Part shown: positions 30,201 through 41,520 of the stretch, piece after piece | Layout: the number at the start of each line of letters is the position of its first letter | How positions within the stretch are numbered: position 1 is the stretch's first letter | Source: Marinomonas sp. TW1 | GTDB lineage: Bacteria; Pseudomonadota; Gammaproteobacteria; Pseudomonadales; Marinomonadaceae | DNA length: 64,000 nucleotides | Direction: 5' to 3' | Assembly (NCBI RefSeq): GCF_001625355.1 | Contig: NZ_JSEE01000019.1 | Coordinates: forward strand, 1 to 64,000 | Translations under genes and position numbers: made by a program | Notes under the pieces: model-generated | The model's database searches: none | Told to the model about the DNA's origin: nothing | Seen by the model: the letters and a program-made list of their open reading frames with translations, nothing else

Positions 30201-31205
30201 CTAGCGAGCTAGAACTTTGCTATCGTCTTTCAAACTAGCTGGTGGCCAGTTTTCTAGACGCATTCCCAAAGACAAACCACGCTGTGCTAAAACATCTTTG
30301 ATTTCAGTTAACGACTTCTTACCTAGGTTAGGCGTCTTAAGAAGCTCAACCTCAGTACGTTGAATCAAATCACCGATGTAATAAATGTTCTCTGCTTTTA
30401 AACAGTTAGCACTGCGAACGGTCAATTCAAGATCATCAACCGGGCGTAGCAAAATTGGATCAATCTCATCCTCTTCTTCTTCAACTGGTGCTTCGCTTTC
30501 GCTTTCAAGCGCAACGAATACCGCAATTTGTTGTTGAAGAATAGTCGCTGCACGACGAATTGCTTCTTCAGGATCGATCGTACCGTTGGATTCGATGTCT
30601 AGCACCAATTTATCCAAGTCTGTACGTTGCTCTACACGAGCATTATCGACACTGTAAGCCACACGACGAACAGGGCTGAATGAGGCATCCAGTTGCAAGC
30701 GACCAATTGGACGAGTCTCATCGTCGCCAGCAACACGAGCATCAGCAGGCTCATAACCACGACCACGAGCGACTTTGATCTGCATATTTAACTCTGCAGT
30801 ATCGTCTAAGTGCGCAATAACGTGATCCGGGTTAGCGATCTCTGCGTCAGCAACTAACTGGATGTCCCCAGCCGTTACGACACCAGGACCTTTTTTACTT
30901 AGAGTAAGAGTTGCTTCATCTTGCCCGTGTAGAGCGATCGCAACTCCTTTCAGGTTAAGAAGAATTTCAATTACATCTTCTTTAACCCCTTCGATTGCGC
31001 TGTATTCGTGTAATACACCGTCGATTTCGACTTCAACAATCGCACAACCTGGCATAGAAGATAAAAGAATACGACGCAACGCATTACCCAAAGTATGACC
31101 AAAACCACGTTCTAGCGGTTGTAGCGTAACTTTAGCGCGCGTTTTGCCTAATTCCTGAACTTCAATGTTGCGTGGGGTTAACAATTCGCTCACTGAACGC
31201 TGCAT
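30201..31205 (-). CDS. rpoA: RNA polymerase alpha subunit
   Basis: 334 residues. The N-terminal dimerisation domain starts [15 protein letters not shown] and contains [17 protein letters not shown]. An acidic linker (EEEEDE near 237-242) leads to the C-terminal domain ([20 protein letters not shown] and [10 protein letters not shown]) that contacts UP elements and activators. Two alpha subunits nucleate assembly with the beta and beta-prime subunits encoded in the same window. Position between rpsD and rplQ is standard. Confidence 0.98.
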   Translation of the reverse strand: MQRSVSELLTPRNIEVQELGKTRAKVTLQPLERGFGHTLGNALRRILLSSMPGCAIVEVEIDGVLHEYSAIEGVKEDVIEILLNLKGVAIALHGQDEATLTLSKKGPGVVTAGDIQLVADAEIANPDHVIAHLDDTAELNMQIKVARGRGYEPADARVAGDDETRPIGRLQLDASFSPVRRVAYSVDNARVEQRTDLDKLVLDIESNGTIDPEEAIRRAATILQQQIAVFVALESESEAPVEEEEDEIDPILLRPVDDLELTVRSANCLKAENIYYIGDLIQRTEVELLKTPNLGKKSLTEIKDVLAQRGLSLGMRLENWPPASLKDDSKVLAR

Positions 31206-31238
31206 AGATCCACCTATTTCTTAATCCCAATCACCGAC

Positions 31239-31859
31239 TTACTTAGAGTAAAGTTCGACAATTAGGTTCTCATTAATTTCAGCTGATAAATCGGCACGTT
31301 CTGGAGCAGCTTTAAAAGTTGCTTCCAATTTAGTTGCATCAACTTCGATCCAATGGATCGGCGCGCGATTTTTAGATAGCTCTAGTGCGCTTTGTACACG
31401 CAATTGCTTCTTAGCTTTTTCACGGATAGACACAACGTCACCAGCTTTCACTTGGTAAGACGCAATGTTAACCGTTGCACCGTTTACTAGAATGCCTTTA
31501 TGGCCTACTAGTTGACGAGCTTCCGCACGTGTAGAACCAAAACCTGCGCGGTAAACAACGTTATCTAAACGTGATTCCAAAAGTTGCAAAAGGTTTTCGC
31601 CAGTTGCGCCTTTTAGACGAGCTGCAGATTTGTAGTAGTTACGGAATTGTTTTTCAAGAACACCGTACATACGACGTACTTTTTGTTTCTCACGTAATTG
31701 CAAGCCGTAATCAGAAAGACGTCCGCGACGTGCACCGTGCACACCAGGAACTGTTTCTGCTTTACATTTAGACTCAAGAGCGCGTGAACCGCTCTTCAAT
31801 TGCAAGTCGGTACCTTCACGACGAGACAACTTACAAGTTGGACCTATATAACGAGCCAT
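31239..31859 (-). CDS. rpsD: 30S ribosomal protein S4
   Basis: 206 residues, beginning [19 protein letters not shown], with an S4 RNA-binding domain ([22 protein letters not shown], about 93-115). Primary assembly protein of the 30S 5' domain. In E. coli it represses the alpha operon by binding the rpsM leader. Confidence 0.98.
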   Translation of the reverse strand: MARYIGPTCKLSRREGTDLQLKSGSRALESKCKAETVPGVHGARRGRLSDYGLQLREKQKVRRMYGVLEKQFRNYYKSAARLKGATGENLLQLLESRLDNVVYRAGFGSTRAEARQLVGHKGILVNGATVNIASYQVKAGDVVSIREKAKKQLRVQSALELSKNRAPIHWIEVDATKLEATFKAAPERADLSAEINENLIVELYSK

Positions 31860-31875
31860 ATGTCTGTCTCCTCAA

Positions 31876-32268
31876 TTAAACGCGACGTTTCTTAGGTGGA
31901 CGGCAACCGTTGTGCGGGATTGGCGTCACATCTGTGATGTTATTGATACGCAAGCCCAATGCATTCAATGCACGAACTGCGGACTCACGACCAGGACCAG
32001 GGCCCTTGATCATTACGTCTACGTTTTTAAGGCCGAATTCTTGTGCGACAGCACCGGCACGTTCCGCGGCTACTTGAGCTGCGAATGGTGTACTTTTTCG
32101 AGAACCGCGAAAACCAGAACCACCGGCAGTCGCCCAAGACAATGCATTGCCTTGACGGTCGGTGATAGTCACGATCGTGTTGTTAAATGACGCGTGTACA
32201 TGAGCAACACCGTCGACAACCGTCTTTTTGACTTTTTTCTTGGTATTGCGCGTAGCTGGCTTAGCCAT
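31876..32268 (-). CDS. rpsK: 30S ribosomal protein S11
   Basis: 130 residues with [17 protein letters not shown] and the C-terminal [13 protein letters not shown]. It is part of the 30S platform near the mRNA exit site. The deamidation-prone Asn of the HNGC loop is present. Confidence 0.98.
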   Translation of the reverse strand: MAKPATRNTKKKVKKTVVDGVAHVHASFNNTIVTITDRQGNALSWATAGGSGFRGSRKSTPFAAQVAAERAGAVAQEFGLKNVDVMIKGPGPGRESAVRALNALGLRINNITDVTPIPHNGCRPPKKRRV

Positions 32269-32333
32269 ATTGCACTTTCCTATTTAATGCTCAGCTCTAG
32301 CGATTTTTTCAGCTAGAGCGAAACGCGTTTATA

Positions 32334-32690
32334 TTACTTACGAATAGGCTTACGAGGGCCTTTTCGTGTACGAGCGTTCGTTTTGGTACGTTGACCACGA
32401 ACTGGTAGGCTGCGGCGATGACGAATCCCGCGATTACAACCTAGGTCCATCAAACGTTTGATAGACATACTGACTTCACGACGTAAGTCACCCTCTACAG
32501 TATACTTAGCAACTTCGCCACGAAGTTCATCAAGGATATCATCACTTAATGAACCAATTTTCGCAGTTTCCGCAACACCTGTAGCGGCGCAAATAGCGCG
32601 CGAACGTGTGCGACCAATTCCGAAGATGTAAGTCAGAGAAATGACCGCATGTTTATTGTCAGGAATATTGACACCGGCTATACGAGCCAT
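32334..32690 (-). CDS. rpsM: 30S ribosomal protein S13
   Basis: 118 residues starting [25 protein letters not shown], with a C-terminal basic tail [15 protein letters not shown] that reaches the P-site tRNA. A GGAG site precedes the ATG. First gene after the internal alpha-operon promoter. Confidence 0.98.
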   Translation of the reverse strand: MARIAGVNIPDNKHAVISLTYIFGIGRTRSRAICAATGVAETAKIGSLSDDILDELRGEVAKYTVEGDLRREVSMSIKRLMDLGCNRGIRHRRSLPVRGQRTKTNARTRKGPRKPIRK

Positions 32691-32750
32691 TCACTTTACT
32701 CCGTTGTTATTGATGATTAATTCATCACTTTACTTTCATGAGGGCGGCTG

Positions 32751-32779
32751 ATTATGCCTACATTTGTAGGATAAATCAA
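32751..32779 (-). promoter_or_regulatory. Alpha operon promoter and short rpsM leader
   Basis: Minus-strand -35 TTGATT (32774-32779), 17-bp spacer and -10 CATAAT (32751-32756), in the 121-bp gap between rpmJ and rpsM. The leader is about 50 bases and has one small hairpin GATGA/TCATC. In E. coli S4 binds a pseudoknot in this leader; the leader here is shorter and the fold was not recognised. Confidence 0.6.
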
Positions 32780-32811
32780 CCACCCATTCCCATCGTCGAG
32801 AAATCTCGTTA

Positions 32812-32925
32812 TTAGCCTTGACGCTGCTTGTGACGAGGCTCAACACAAATCACTCGAACTGAACCGTTACGACGAACGATTTTGCAGTTACGACAGATTT
32901 TCTTTACAGATGCACGTACTTTCAT
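32812..32925 (-). CDS. rpmJ: 50S ribosomal protein L36
   Basis: 37 residues starting [19 protein letters not shown] and ending EPRHKQRQG. Zinc-ribbon ligands C11, C14, C27 and H32 are present, so this is the zinc-containing form. It is 19 bp after secY and before rpsM, as usual. Confidence 0.96.
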   Translation of the reverse strand: MKVRASVKKICRNCKIVRRNGSVRVICVEPRHKQRQG

Positions 32926-32944
32926 GTTCAACTCCAACCTACGC

Positions 32945-34276
32945 TTAACGCATTAGGCCATTTGGACCATAACCAGTCAGATTAGACTTCTTCATTAATG
33001 ATTCGTATTGCTGACTCATCAAATGACTTTGAACTTGCGACATAAAGTCCATAACAACGACCACTACGATTAACATAGAGGTGCCGCCAAAGTAGAACGG
33101 AACGTTCCACGCAACAACAAAGAATTGAGGCATCAGAGACACTAGCGTGATGTATAAAGCACCAAACAGTGTCAATCGAGTCATTACTCCATCAATATAT
33201 CGAGCAGTATGATCGCCTGGACGAATACCCGGTAAAAACGCACCGGATTTTTTCAGGTTATCTGCCACATCTTTAGGGTTGAACACTAGGGCTGTATAGA
33301 AAAAGCAAAAGAAAACAATTGCGATCGCAAACAACAGCACATAGAGCGGTTGCCCAGGAGCCAGTGCCAAAGAAATATTTTGCAACCATTCCATGCCTTC
33401 ACCTTGACCGAACCATTGGCCGATCGAAGCTGGGAACAACAGAATACTGGAAGCAAAGATTGGCGGGATAACACCAGCCATATTTACTTTGAGAGGCAAA
33501 TGACTCTTTTGTGCAGCAAACACCTTTTTGCCTTGCTGACGCTTAGCATAGTTAACCGTAATACGACGTTGACCACGTTCGATGAAAACAACGAATGCGA
33601 TGGTCGCAATGGCTAAAATACCAATTAACAGCAAGGCTAATATATTAATATCGCCTTGACGAGCCGACTCAAATGAGCGACCTAGAGCAGATGGTAGACC
33701 AGCAACAATACCGGCAAAGATCAGAATGGAAATACCATTACCAATACCTTTTTCAGTAACCTGCTCACCTAACCACATCAAGAAGACCGTACCAGCAACC
33801 AAGGTCACAACAGCAACCGCATAGAACTCCATGCCTGTACTGAATGAGATGCCTTGACTCGCTAAGCCAACCGCCATAGAGGCTGACTGAACTAAGGCAA
33901 GTAGCACGGTACCGTAACGGGTGTACTGGGTAATCTTACGACGACCCGCTTCACCTTCTTTCTTTAACTGCTCTAGCTGCGGACTCACGACCGTCAATAA
34001 CTGCATAATAATTGAGGCAGAAATATAAGGCAGAATCCCAAGCGCGAAAATACTCATACGCTCAAGAGCGCCACCTGAGAATACGTTAAATAAACTCAGT
34101 ATTGTGCCTTCATTTTGATCAAACAGTGCTGACAATCTATCTGGGTTAATACCCGGAACCGGAATGTGTGCACCAATTCGATATACAATAATTGCCAAGA
34201 ACACAAAACGGATGCGAGCCCAAAGCTCGCTCAATCCATTTTGCATGCCGGCAGGTAGTGAGCCACGCTTTGCCAT
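32945..34276 (-). CDS. secY: Preprotein translocase subunit SecY
   Basis: 443 residues with ten membrane helices forming the protein-conducting channel. Typical signatures are [19 protein letters not shown] near the plug region and [16 protein letters not shown]. It starts one base after the rplO stop, so translation is coupled. Partner secE lies about 27 kb away in the same cluster; secG is not in the window. Confidence 0.98.
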   Translation of the reverse strand: MAKRGSLPAGMQNGLSELWARIRFVFLAIIVYRIGAHIPVPGINPDRLSALFDQNEGTILSLFNVFSGGALERMSIFALGILPYISASIIMQLLTVVSPQLEQLKKEGEAGRRKITQYTRYGTVLLALVQSASMAVGLASQGISFSTGMEFYAVAVVTLVAGTVFLMWLGEQVTEKGIGNGISILIFAGIVAGLPSALGRSFESARQGDINILALLLIGILAIATIAFVVFIERGQRRITVNYAKRQQGKKVFAAQKSHLPLKVNMAGVIPPIFASSILLFPASIGQWFGQGEGMEWLQNISLALAPGQPLYVLLFAIAIVFFCFFYTALVFNPKDVADNLKKSGAFLPGIRPGDHTARYIDGVMTRLTLFGALYITLVSLMPQFFVVAWNVPFYFGGTSMLIVVVVVMDFMSQVQSHLMSQQYESLMKKSNLTGYGPNGLMR

Positions 34277-34711
34277 TTATTCCTCGACTTTTCCGCCAGC
34301 TGCTTCGATAGCGGCACGAGCACCTTTAGTCACCTTAAGACCACGTACGGTAATCGCTTTGTCGATAGAACCAGACAAGATTACACGAGCAGTTTTAATC
34401 TGATGACCTAGAATGTCGGCACTTTTCAGAGCAGCCAAATCTACAACTTCAGCATTTACAGCAGCAAGCTCGTTTAAACGAACCTCAGCAACATACTTTG
34501 CCTGACGCGAAGTGAAACCAAATTTTGGCAGACGCTTCTGCAAAGGCATTTGACCGCCTTCAAAACCAGGTTTTACTGAGCCACCGGAGCGAGACTTAAG
34601 ACCTTTATGGCCACGTCCACCCGTTTTGCCCAAGCCGCTACCAATGCCGCGACCTACACGTTTAGGAGCATGCTTGCTACCTTCGCCAGGACGAAGTGTA
34701 TTTAAGAACAT
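34277..34711 (-). CDS. rplO: 50S ribosomal protein L15
   Basis: 144 residues with the glycine-rich N-terminal part [18 protein letters not shown] and a globular C-terminal half. It binds 23S rRNA. It is directly followed by secY, the conserved spc order. Confidence 0.98.
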   Translation of the reverse strand: MFLNTLRPGEGSKHAPKRVGRGIGSGLGKTGGRGHKGLKSRSGGSVKPGFEGGQMPLQKRLPKFGFTSRQAKYVAEVRLNELAAVNAEVVDLAALKSADILGHQIKTARVILSGSIDKAITVRGLKVTKGARAAIEAAGGKVEE

Positions 34712-34712
34712 G

Positions 34713-34898
34713 TTACTCTCCTACCACTTTAACCATGTAATAAACTTTATTAACCATGCCACGTACAGATGGAGTATCTTCCAACTCACGTGTTTGGCCA
34801 ACTTTACGCAAACCCAAGCCTTTAACTGTTTCACGGTGCTTTGGAAGACGACCGATCGGGCTACGGGTTAGTTGAACTGTGATGGTTTTATTCGCCAT
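34713..34898 (-). CDS. rpmD: 50S ribosomal protein L30
   Basis: 61 residues: [21 protein letters not shown] then [20 protein letters not shown], a full-length bacterial L30. The stop is one base before the rplO start. Confidence 0.97.
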   Translation of the reverse strand: MANKTITVQLTRSPIGRLPKHRETVKGLGLRKVGQTRELEDTPSVRGMVNKVYYMVKVVGE

Positions 34899-34904
34899 GA
34901 CACA

Positions 34905-35405
34905 TTACCCCAAAATTTGATCGACAGACTTGCCGCGTTTAGCCGCAATTTGCTCAGGCGCTTTCATGTCCTGCAGACCTTTAATCGTAGCGCGAACTAC
35001 GTTTACTGGGTTTGTAGAACCGTAACATTTCGCCAATACGTTGTGTACACCAGCGATTTCAAGAACCGCACGCATAGCACCACCGGCGATGATACCTGTA
35101 CCTTGAGAAGCAGGTTGCATGTAGACGTTTGAAGAACCATGCGTTGCTTTCACAGGATACTGAAGAGTATCGCCATTTAATTTTACAGAAATCATGTTGC
35201 GGCGAGCCTGCTCCATTGCTTTCTGAATAGCTTGAGGCACTTCGCGCGCTTTACCGCGACCGAAGCCAACCTTGCCATTTCCATCACCAACGACTGTCAA
35301 AGCTGTGAATGAGAAGATACGACCACCCTTTACAACTTTAGCAACGCGGTTTACTTGAACTAGCTTCTCTTGGAGGTCGCTAGTTTGTTGATCATTAACT
35401 GCCAT
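34905..35405 (-). CDS. rpsE: 30S ribosomal protein S5
   Basis: 166 residues. The S5 double-stranded-RNA-binding domain starts near [18 protein letters not shown] and includes [18 protein letters not shown]; the second domain has [16 protein letters not shown]. The residues around VKGGR linked to spectinomycin resistance look wild type by eye. Confidence 0.98.
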   Translation of the reverse strand: MAVNDQQTSDLQEKLVQVNRVAKVVKGGRIFSFTALTVVGDGNGKVGFGRGKAREVPQAIQKAMEQARRNMISVKLNGDTLQYPVKATHGSSNVYMQPASQGTGIIAGGAMRAVLEIAGVHNVLAKCYGSTNPVNVVRATIKGLQDMKAPEQIAAKRGKSVDQILG

Positions 35406-35415
35406 TTGCTACCCC

Positions 35416-35766
35416 TTAGAACTCTAGACCGGCTTCACGTGCAGCATCAGCAAGAGCTTGAACGCGGCCATGGTATTTGAAGCCAGAACGATCAAATGCG
35501 ACCGTAGTGACGCCTGCTTCTTTAGCGCGAGTAGCAATCAAAGTACCAACTTGTGTAGCTGCTTCTTTGTTACCAGTCGCTGTAGCACGTAGAGTTTCTT
35601 CCACTGTAGAAGCGCTTGCTAGCACTTTAGATCCACAAGGAGAAATTACTTGAGCATACATATGGCGTGGTGTGCGATGTACAGTAAGACGATTCGCACC
35701 TAATTCACGAATATGCAAACGCGCACGACGTGCACGACGAATTCGAGATTGTTTTTTAGTGTTCAT
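35416..35766 (-). CDS. rplR: 50S ribosomal protein L18
   Basis: 116 residues with a basic N-terminal arm and [16 protein letters not shown], then [20 protein letters not shown]. Binds 5S rRNA together with L5, whose gene is upstream in the operon. Confidence 0.98.
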   Translation of the reverse strand: MNTKKQSRIRRARRARLHIRELGANRLTVHRTPRHMYAQVISPCGSKVLASASTVEETLRATATGNKEAATQVGTLIATRAKEAGVTTVAFDRSGFKYHGRVQALADAAREAGLEF

Positions 35767-35776
35767 GAATGTCTAC

Positions 35777-36310
35777 CTACTTCTTCTTAGCTTCTTTACG
35801 ACGAATAATTTCGTCAGCATAGCGAACACCTTTACCTTTATAAGGCTCAGGCGGACGGAAACCGCGAACTTCTGCAGCTACCTGACCAACGGCTTGTTTA
35901 TCAATACCTTTGATCACGATTTCTGTTTGCGAAGCACATTCAGCTGTTACACCTTCAGGTAGTTCATAATCTACTGGGTGAGAAAAACCCAAAGACAGGT
36001 TAAGTACTTTACCTTTTAAGGCAGCACGGTAACCGACACCTTGAAGAATCAATCGTTTCTCGAAACCTTGGCTTACACCAACAACCATGTTGTTGACCAA
36101 AGCACGAGTTGTACCAGCTAGGGCACGGCTTTGTTTAGCACCATCGCGTGCAGCGAAAGTGATAACGTTATCTTCTTTAGACACTTGTACGCTTGTGTGA
36201 ACCTTAAACTCTAGAGAACCTTTACCGCCTTTTACAACAACGTTTTGGCCATTTAGAGTCAAATCTACACCACTAGGAAGCGTCACCGGACTATTAGCAA
36301 CTCGAGACAT
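35777..36310 (-). CDS. rplF: 50S ribosomal protein L6
   Basis: 177 residues of two repeated domains, with [19 protein letters not shown] centre and the C-terminal signature [14 protein letters not shown]. It lies near the sarcin-ricin loop region of the 50S subunit. Confidence 0.98.
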   Translation of the reverse strand: MSRVANSPVTLPSGVDLTLNGQNVVVKGGKGSLEFKVHTSVQVSKEDNVITFAARDGAKQSRALAGTTRALVNNMVVGVSQGFEKRLILQGVGYRAALKGKVLNLSLGFSHPVDYELPEGVTAECASQTEIVIKGIDKQAVGQVAAEVRGFRPPEPYKGKGVRYADEIIRRKEAKKK

Positions 36311-36318
36311 ACTAACTC

Positions 36319-36711
36319 CTAGAATACTGTGCAGATTACTTCGCCGCCGATACCAGCAGCACGAGCTGCACGATCTGTCATCACACCTTTAGAAGTAGAG
36401 ATGATCGCAACACCAAGACCAGCTTCTACTTTAGGTAGATTGCTAGTTGCTTTGTATTGACGCAAGCTTGGACGAGAAGCGCGTTTAATTTGTTCGATAA
36501 CTGGCTTACCTTCGTAGTATTTCAACTCGATTGTAAGCGTTGGCTTAACTGCCTCATCTACTGAGAAGTTACCAACGTAACCTTCTTCGCGTAGAACTGC
36601 AGCAATTGATGCTTTCATTTTTGATGAAGGCATGCTCACAGATGTTTTTGAAGCCATCTGTGCATTACGAATACGTGTGAACATATCCGCAAGGGTATCT
36701 TGCATACTCAT
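36319..36711 (-). CDS. rpsH: 30S ribosomal protein S8
   Basis: 130 residues: [16 protein letters not shown] at the start and [20 protein letters not shown] near the end. Primary 16S-binding protein and, in E. coli, the repressor of the spc operon. An AGGAG site precedes the ATG. Unusually, a 130-bp gap with a very long hairpin separates it from rpsN. Confidence 0.98.
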   Translation of the reverse strand: MSMQDTLADMFTRIRNAQMASKTSVSMPSSKMKASIAAVLREEGYVGNFSVDEAVKPTLTIELKYYEGKPVIEQIKRASRPSLRQYKATSNLPKVEAGLGVAIISTSKGVMTDRAARAAGIGGEVICTVF

Positions 36712-36744
36712 TTAAGAGCTCCTAATTTAAAAAACCATTGTGCA

Positions 36745-36841
36745 GCAAATAGAGCTCGCGCATAGTACACAGCAGCGAGCAGAATGTCCAGCTTTTAGAC
36801 ACCCCACTCACTGCCATGTATTATGATCGCGCTCTACTTGC
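36745..36841 (-). other. Long imperfect inverted repeat (mRNA hairpin) between rpsN and rpsH
   Basis: On the mRNA strand the arms pair through about 42 base pairs, roughly ten of them G-U, with one A-C mismatch, two 2-base bulges and a loop of about seven bases AAAAGCT. Outer arms are GCAAGTAGAGC and GCTCTATTTGC. The many wobble-type differences between arms mean that RNA pairing is better preserved than DNA symmetry, which suggests selection on the RNA. The 5' arm begins immediately after the rpsN stop; the 3' arm ends 34 bases before the rpsH ATG. Possible roles are autoregulation, RNase III processing or a fossil element. Confidence 0.8.
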
Positions 36842-37147
36842 TTACCAACTAGCTTTCTTCAAGCCTGGTACGTCGCCACGCATCGCTGCTTCACGCAACT
36901 TGATACGAGACAAACCGAAACGACGGTAAACACCGTGTGGACGGCCTGTTACTTGGCAACGATTACGCTGGCGAGAAGAAGATGAATCGCGTGGAAGCGC
37001 TTGCAATTTAAGCGTTGCTTCCCACTTTTCATCGTCCGATGCATTAACGTCGCTAATGATCGCCTTTAGAGCAGCACGCTTTTCAGCGTACTTAGCTACT
37101 AATTTGGTGCGTTTTGCTTCGCGCTGAACCATTGAAACTTTTGCCAT
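36842..37147 (-). CDS. rpsN: 30S ribosomal protein S14 (zinc-free type)
   Basis: 101 residues, the long C-minus form: there are no CxxC zinc pairs. The C-terminal signature [22 protein letters not shown] is complete. It follows rplE by 12 bp; a long mRNA hairpin begins directly at its stop codon. Confidence 0.98.
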   Translation of the reverse strand: MAKVSMVQREAKRTKLVAKYAEKRAALKAIISDVNASDDEKWEATLKLQALPRDSSSSRQRNRCQVTGRPHGVYRRFGLSRIKLREAAMRGDVPGLKKASW

Positions 37148-37159
37148 GATTCCTACCTC

Positions 37160-37699
37160 TTATTTCTTGAAAGGGAAATTAAAGGCGGCTAACAAAGCAC
37201 GACCTTCTTCGTCGGTACGAGCCGTTGTTGTGATAGTGATATCTAAACCACGTACACGATCAACTTTATCGTAATCGATCTCAGGGAAGATGATCTGCTC
37301 TTTAACACCCATGCTGTAGTTACCACGACCGTCGAAAGACTTAGGATTAAGTCCACGGAAGTCACGGATACGTGGGATAGCAACATCAACCAAACGGTCG
37401 AAGAAATCCCACATACGCTCACCACGTAGTGTCACTTTACAACCGATCGGGTAACCGTCACGGATTTTAAAGCCTGCTACTGATTTACGCGCCTTAGTCA
37501 CTACAACTTTTTGGCCGCTAAGTGCTTGAAGATCGTTTACCGCATGCTCAAGAAGTTTCTTGTCTGCGATAGCTTCACCAACACCCATATTTAATGTGAT
37601 TTTAGTGATTTTCGGCACTTCCATCACGTTCCCGTAACTAAACTCTTCAGTTAGTTTTGCTACGACCTGATCTTTATAAACTTGCTTAAGTCTCGCCAT
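37160..37699 (-). CDS. rplE: 50S ribosomal protein L5
   Basis: 179 residues: [28 protein letters not shown] and [19 protein letters not shown]. It binds 5S rRNA and contacts the P-site tRNA. In E. coli the S8 repressor site overlaps the start of this gene; I did not find an obvious equivalent fold here. Confidence 0.98.
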   Translation of the reverse strand: MARLKQVYKDQVVAKLTEEFSYGNVMEVPKITKITLNMGVGEAIADKKLLEHAVNDLQALSGQKVVVTKARKSVAGFKIRDGYPIGCKVTLRGERMWDFFDRLVDVAIPRIRDFRGLNPKSFDGRGNYSMGVKEQIIFPEIDYDKVDRVRGLDITITTTARTDEEGRALLAAFNFPFKK

Positions 37700-37716
37700 G
37701 GCTATAATTCTCGCTC

Positions 37717-38034
37717 TTAGGCGTCGATCGCTTCACTGTTTGATTTAAAGATACGTACCTTAGTACCGTCTTCATTCAATTTAAAGCCGACGCGATCCGC
37801 TTTACCTGTAGCATTGTTAAAAATGGCTACGTTAGAAACCTGGATAGGTGCTTCTTTTTCAACGATGCCGCCAGTTGAACCCTTCATAGGGTTTGGTTTT
37901 TCGTGTTTCTTGACCATATTAATGCCAGAAACAAGAACTCGGCTCTCGTCTAATACCTTAACAACTGTACCGCGCTTACCTTTATCTTTACCGGCAATTA
38001 CGATTACTTCGTCGTCACGTTTGATCTTACGCAT
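37717..38034 (-). CDS. rplX: 50S ribosomal protein L24
   Basis: 105 residues from [22 protein letters not shown], a KOW domain protein that starts 50S assembly. The frame is open further upstream to 38079, but the ATG at 38034 has a strong GGGAGGGGA site and the family's usual start. Confidence 0.97.
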   Translation of the reverse strand: MRKIKRDDEVIVIAGKDKGKRGTVVKVLDESRVLVSGINMVKKHEKPNPMKGSTGGIVEKEAPIQVSNVAIFNNATGKADRVGFKLNEDGTKVRIFKSNSEAIDA

Positions 38035-38050
38035 AAATGTCCCCTCCCTC

Positions 38051-38419
38051 TTACAGCACTTCAGGTGCAAGAGAAACAATTTTCATGAATTGCTCATTAC
38101 GCAATTCACGTGTTACAGGGCCAAAGATACGAGTACCAATAGGCTGCCCAGACGCATTCAGTAGAACCGCAGAGTTTACATCAAAACGGATTACGGAACC
38201 ATCAGGACGACGAACACCTTTCTTAGTTCTAACGACAACAGCGTTTAGAACCTGCCCTTTTTTAACACGACCGCGAGGGATCGCTTCTTTCACTGTGACC
38301 TTAATAATGTCACCGATAGCAGCATAACGACGATGTGAGCCACCCAGTACTTTAATACACTGAACACGCTTAGCGCCGCTGTTATCTGCTACATCAAGCA
38401 TCGATTCTGTTTGAATCAT
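38051..38419 (-). CDS. rplN: 50S ribosomal protein L14
   Basis: 122 residues, starting [20 protein letters not shown], the invariant L14 opening. Lies at the subunit interface where the silencing factor RsfS binds in bacteria. First gene of the spc part of the cluster; no separate promoter was recognised in the short gap after rpsQ. Confidence 0.98.
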   Translation of the reverse strand: MIQTESMLDVADNSGAKRVQCIKVLGGSHRRYAAIGDIIKVTVKEAIPRGRVKKGQVLNAVVVRTKKGVRRPDGSVIRFDVNSAVLLNASGQPIGTRIFGPVTRELRNEQFMKIVSLAPEVL

Positions 38420-38470
38420 TACTGCTCTCCAATCAAATTAGATAACAAGTCTCACGAAGGAAGGAGCAGC

Positions 38471-38731
38471 TTATACAGCTGCTGCTTTCTCAACAACCTG
38501 AACCAGATTCCAAGTCTTAGACTTAGAGTAAGGACGTGTTTCCACGATCTTAACGGTATCACCGATCTGACATTCATTGCTTTCATCGTGAGCGTGTAGT
38601 TTTGTTGAACGACGTACAAACTTACCGTATAGAGGGTGTTTTTCTGTACGTTCAACAAGTACTGTAATGGTTTTATCCATCTTATCGCTTACTACTTTAC
38701 CAGTAGCTGTACGCGCTTTTGTTTCTGCCAT
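38471..38731 (-). CDS. rpsQ: 30S ribosomal protein S17
   Basis: 86 residues from [20 protein letters not shown], with [20 protein letters not shown]. An in-frame start seven codons upstream is rejected because it lies inside rpmC; the chosen ATG is one base after the rpmC stop. Confidence 0.96.
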   Translation of the reverse strand: MAETKARTATGKVVSDKMDKTITVLVERTEKHPLYGKFVRRSTKLHAHDESNECQIGDTVKIVETRPYSKSKTWNLVQVVEKAAAV

Positions 38732-38732
38732 C

Positions 38733-38924
38733 TTAGTTACCTGCCTTATCATTTAGCACGGTTTTCACTCGTGCGATATTGCGGCGAACTTGCGAGAGCA
38801 AATGAGTTTGCGCTAACTGACCAGTGGCTTTCTGCATGCGCAGATTAAATTGCTCACGTAGTAGTTCGATCAAGGTCGCTTGTAGCTCAGCTACAGACTT
38901 TTCTTGCAGTTCTTTTGCTTTCAT
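38733..38924 (-). CDS. rpmC: 50S ribosomal protein L29
   Basis: 63 residues, two-helix L29: [15 protein letters not shown] and [17 protein letters not shown], then [11 protein letters not shown]. Located at the tunnel exit, where it helps dock trigger factor and SRP. Start abuts the rplP stop. Confidence 0.97.
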   Translation of the reverse strand: MKAKELQEKSVAELQATLIELLREQFNLRMQKATGQLAQTHLLSQVRRNIARVKTVLNDKAGN

Positions 38925-39338
38925 CTACATCACCGTACGCGTTACGAAAGTTGTGGACAGAGGAAGCTTAGCCGCGGCCAATGCAAATGCTTCACGAGCT
39001 AACTGCTCAGAAACACCCTCAACTTCATAAAGCATCTTGCCAGGTTGAATTTGAGCAACCCAGTATTCTACGCTACCCTTACCTTTACCCTGACGAACCT
39101 CAAGAGGCTTCTGAGTAATAGGCTTATCAGGGAATACACGAATCCAAATCTTACCACCACGTTTGATGTGACGAGTCATTGCACGACGCGCCGCCTCAAT
39201 TTGACGAGCAGTAATACGACCACGCTCGGTCGACTTCAATCCGAATTCACCAAAGCTAACCTGGTTGCCGCGAAGAGCAAGACCGCGGTTACGACCTTTT
39301 TGCATCTTACGGAACTTAGTACGTTTCGGCTGTAACAT
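38925..39338 (-). CDS. rplP: 50S ribosomal protein L16
   Basis: 137 residues: [34 protein letters not shown] and [13 protein letters not shown]. It contacts the A-site region. The arginine that is hydroxylated by RoxA in E. coli lies in the central loop and appears conserved. Confidence 0.98.
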   Translation of the reverse strand: MLQPKRTKFRKMQKGRNRGLALRGNQVSFGEFGLKSTERGRITARQIEAARRAMTRHIKRGGKIWIRVFPDKPITQKPLEVRQGKGKGSVEYWVAQIQPGKMLYEVEGVSEQLAREAFALAAAKLPLSTTFVTRTVM

Positions 39339-39348
39339 GACTTACCCC

Positions 39349-40029
39349 CTACTTAGACTTCTTCTTTTGTGCGCCTTTATCAGCACGCACTTGCTCAATA
39401 CCGCCCAAGATTTCGCCTTTGAAGATCCACACTTTGACACCGATGATGCCGTAAGTTGTGCTTGCTTCATAAGTAGCGTAGTCAATGTCTGCGCGTAGTG
39501 TGTGAAGAGGTACACGACCTTCACGGTACCACTCAGCACGTGCGATTTCAGCACCGCCTAGACGACCACTTACCTGAACCTTGATACCTTTCGCGCCGGC
39601 ACGCATAGCGTTTTGTACAGCACGCTTCATTGCACGACGGAACATAACACGACGCTCTAATTGGCTAGCAATATTTGCTGCAACCAATTTCGCATCCATT
39701 TCAGGCTTACGAATTTCTTCGATGTTGATGTGAACAGGAACGCCCATCATCTCAGAAACTGCATTACGTAGTTTCTCTACATCTTCACCTTTCTTACCAA
39801 TCACAATACCCGGACGAGCAGTGTGAATCGTAATACGAGCTGTTTGAGCAGGACGCTGAATCTCAATACGAGAAACAGAAGCCTGAACCAATTTTTTCTC
39901 CAAGTACTCACGCACCTGAAGATCATTTAATAGCAGCTTAGAGTAGTTTTGATTATTCGCATACCAAGTAGAAGTATGATCTTTAACTATCCCTAGGCGT
40001 ATACCAGTTGGATGAACCTTCTGACCCAT
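39349..40029 (-). CDS. rpsC: 30S ribosomal protein S3
   Basis: 226 residues: [18 protein letters not shown], a KH domain with [14 protein letters not shown] (about 50-63), and a C-terminal domain with [31 protein letters not shown] sequence. Forms part of the mRNA entry helicase site. Confidence 0.98.
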   Translation of the reverse strand: MGQKVHPTGIRLGIVKDHTSTWYANNQNYSKLLLNDLQVREYLEKKLVQASVSRIEIQRPAQTARITIHTARPGIVIGKKGEDVEKLRNAVSEMMGVPVHINIEEIRKPEMDAKLVAANIASQLERRVMFRRAMKRAVQNAMRAGAKGIKVQVSGRLGGAEIARAEWYREGRVPLHTLRADIDYATYEASTTYGIIGVKVWIFKGEILGGIEQVRADKGAQKKKSK

Positions 40030-40043
40030 TGGGTTTCTCCTAA

Positions 40044-40376
40044 TTAGTCAGCGACTTTAACTGTAATATGGCAACCGCGTTTTAAAATACGGTCAGCACG
40101 GCCTTTGGCACGTGGCATAATACGTTTCAGAGTCATAGCCTCGTCAACATACGCCGTAGATACACGCAAGTCATCGATATCAGCACCTTCGTTATGCTCA
40201 GCATTCGCAATAGCAGACTCAAGTACTTTTTTGACAATTACTGCCGCCTTTTTAGGACTGAACGTTAAGATGTTCAGTGCTTCGCTAACAGATTTGCCGC
40301 GGATTTGATCTATAACCAAACGGGCCTTCTGCGCAGAGAGGCGAGCACCCTTTAATGAAGCGCTTACTTCACTCAT
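40044..40376 (-). CDS. rplV: 50S ribosomal protein L22
   Basis: 110 residues: [18 protein letters not shown] and the tunnel loop followed by [20 protein letters not shown]. The beta-hairpin that lines the exit tunnel is intact, with no macrolide-resistance type deletion seen. Confidence 0.98.
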   Translation of the reverse strand: MSEVSASLKGARLSAQKARLVIDQIRGKSVSEALNILTFSPKKAAVIVKKVLESAIANAEHNEGADIDDLRVSTAYVDEAMTLKRIMPRAKGRADRILKRGCHITVKVAD

Positions 40377-40390
40377 GTTAATACCCCTTA

Positions 40391-40666
40391 TTACCGTTTG
40401 GCTTTCTTGTCCGCAGCATGACCACGATATGTACGGGTCGGAGCGAACTCACCCAATTTATGACCGACCATGTCTTCAGTTACTAGAACTGGAACATGTT
40501 GGCGACCATTATGGACAGCGATAGTCAACCCTACAAAATCAGGGAAGATAGTAGAACGGCGTGACCAAGTCTTAATTGGACGGCGTTCTTTTTTCTCTAC
40601 CGCAGCCTCTACCTTTTTCAACAAATGAAGGTCGATAAAAGGACCTTTTTTTAGTGAACGTGGCAC
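40391..40666 (-). CDS. rpsS: 30S ribosomal protein S19
   Basis: 91 residues: [42 protein letters not shown] and [15 protein letters not shown]. Sits in the 30S head next to S13. Confidence 0.98.
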   Translation of the reverse strand: MPRSLKKGPFIDLHLLKKVEAAVEKKERRPIKTWSRRSTIFPDFVGLTIAVHNGRQHVPVLVTEDMVGHKLGEFAPTRTYRGHAADKKAKR

Positions 40667-40681
40667 AGTCTATTCCTCTTA

Positions 40682-41506
40682 TTACTTAGTACGACGACGT
40701 ACAATAAGTTTATCAGTACGCTTGTTACTGCGTGTTTTGTAGCCTTTAGTTGGCACACCCCAAGGCGTAACTGGGTGACGACCACCTTTACTACGACCTT
40801 CACCACCACCATGTGGGTGATCAACTGGGTTCATCGCCGCACCGCGAACGGTAGGACGAATACCACGCCAACGCGTAGCACCAGCTTTACCAAGAACTCG
40901 CAAGCTATGCTCAGAGTTTGATACTTCACCCAAAGTAGCGCGACACTCAGTTAGGATCTTACGCATTTCACCTGAACGTAGGCGAAGAGTAACGTAACGA
41001 CCTTCACGAGCGACTAGTTGAGCAGAGGCACCAGCTGAACGTGCAATTTGTGCACCTTTACCTGGCTTAAGCTCAACACAGTGAACTGTGCTACCTACAG
41101 GAATATTTTGCAGTGGCAAAGTATTACCTGCTTTGATTGGCGCGTCAGCACCACTAAAGACAACATTGCCTGCCGCCATACCTTTGGAAGCGATAATGTA
41201 ACGACGCTCACCATCAGCATATTTAATCAATGCAATATTTGCAGAACGGTTTGGATCATATTCCAAACGCTCAACTACCGCTGGAATTCCATCTTTGTTA
41301 CGACGGAAGTCAACCATACGGTAATGCTGCTTATGACCACCACCTACGTGACGCGTAGTGATGCGTCCGTTATTGTTACGTCCACCAGATTTGCTTTTCT
41401 TATCAAGCAAAGGTGCATATGGTGCGCCTTTGTGCAAATCGTTGTTAGTAACTTTAACAACGTGACGACGGCCTGCAGACGTTGGCTTACTTTTTACAAC
41501 AGCCAT
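40682..41506 (-). CDS. rplB: 50S ribosomal protein L2
   Basis: 274 residues with [22 protein letters not shown] and the C-terminal [21 protein letters not shown] containing the essential histidine next to the peptidyl transferase centre. Largest protein of the S10 operon. Confidence 0.98.
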   Translation of the reverse strand: MAVVKSKPTSAGRRHVVKVTNNDLHKGAPYAPLLDKKSKSGGRNNNGRITTRHVGGGHKQHYRMVDFRRNKDGIPAVVERLEYDPNRSANIALIKYADGERRYIIASKGMAAGNVVFSGADAPIKAGNTLPLQNIPVGSTVHCVELKPGKGAQIARSAGASAQLVAREGRYVTLRLRSGEMRKILTECRATLGEVSNSEHSLRVLGKAGATRWRGIRPTVRGAAMNPVDHPHGGGEGRSKGGRHPVTPWGVPTKGYKTRSNKRTDKLIVRRRTK

Positions 41507-41520
41507 TGACCTATCTCCCC

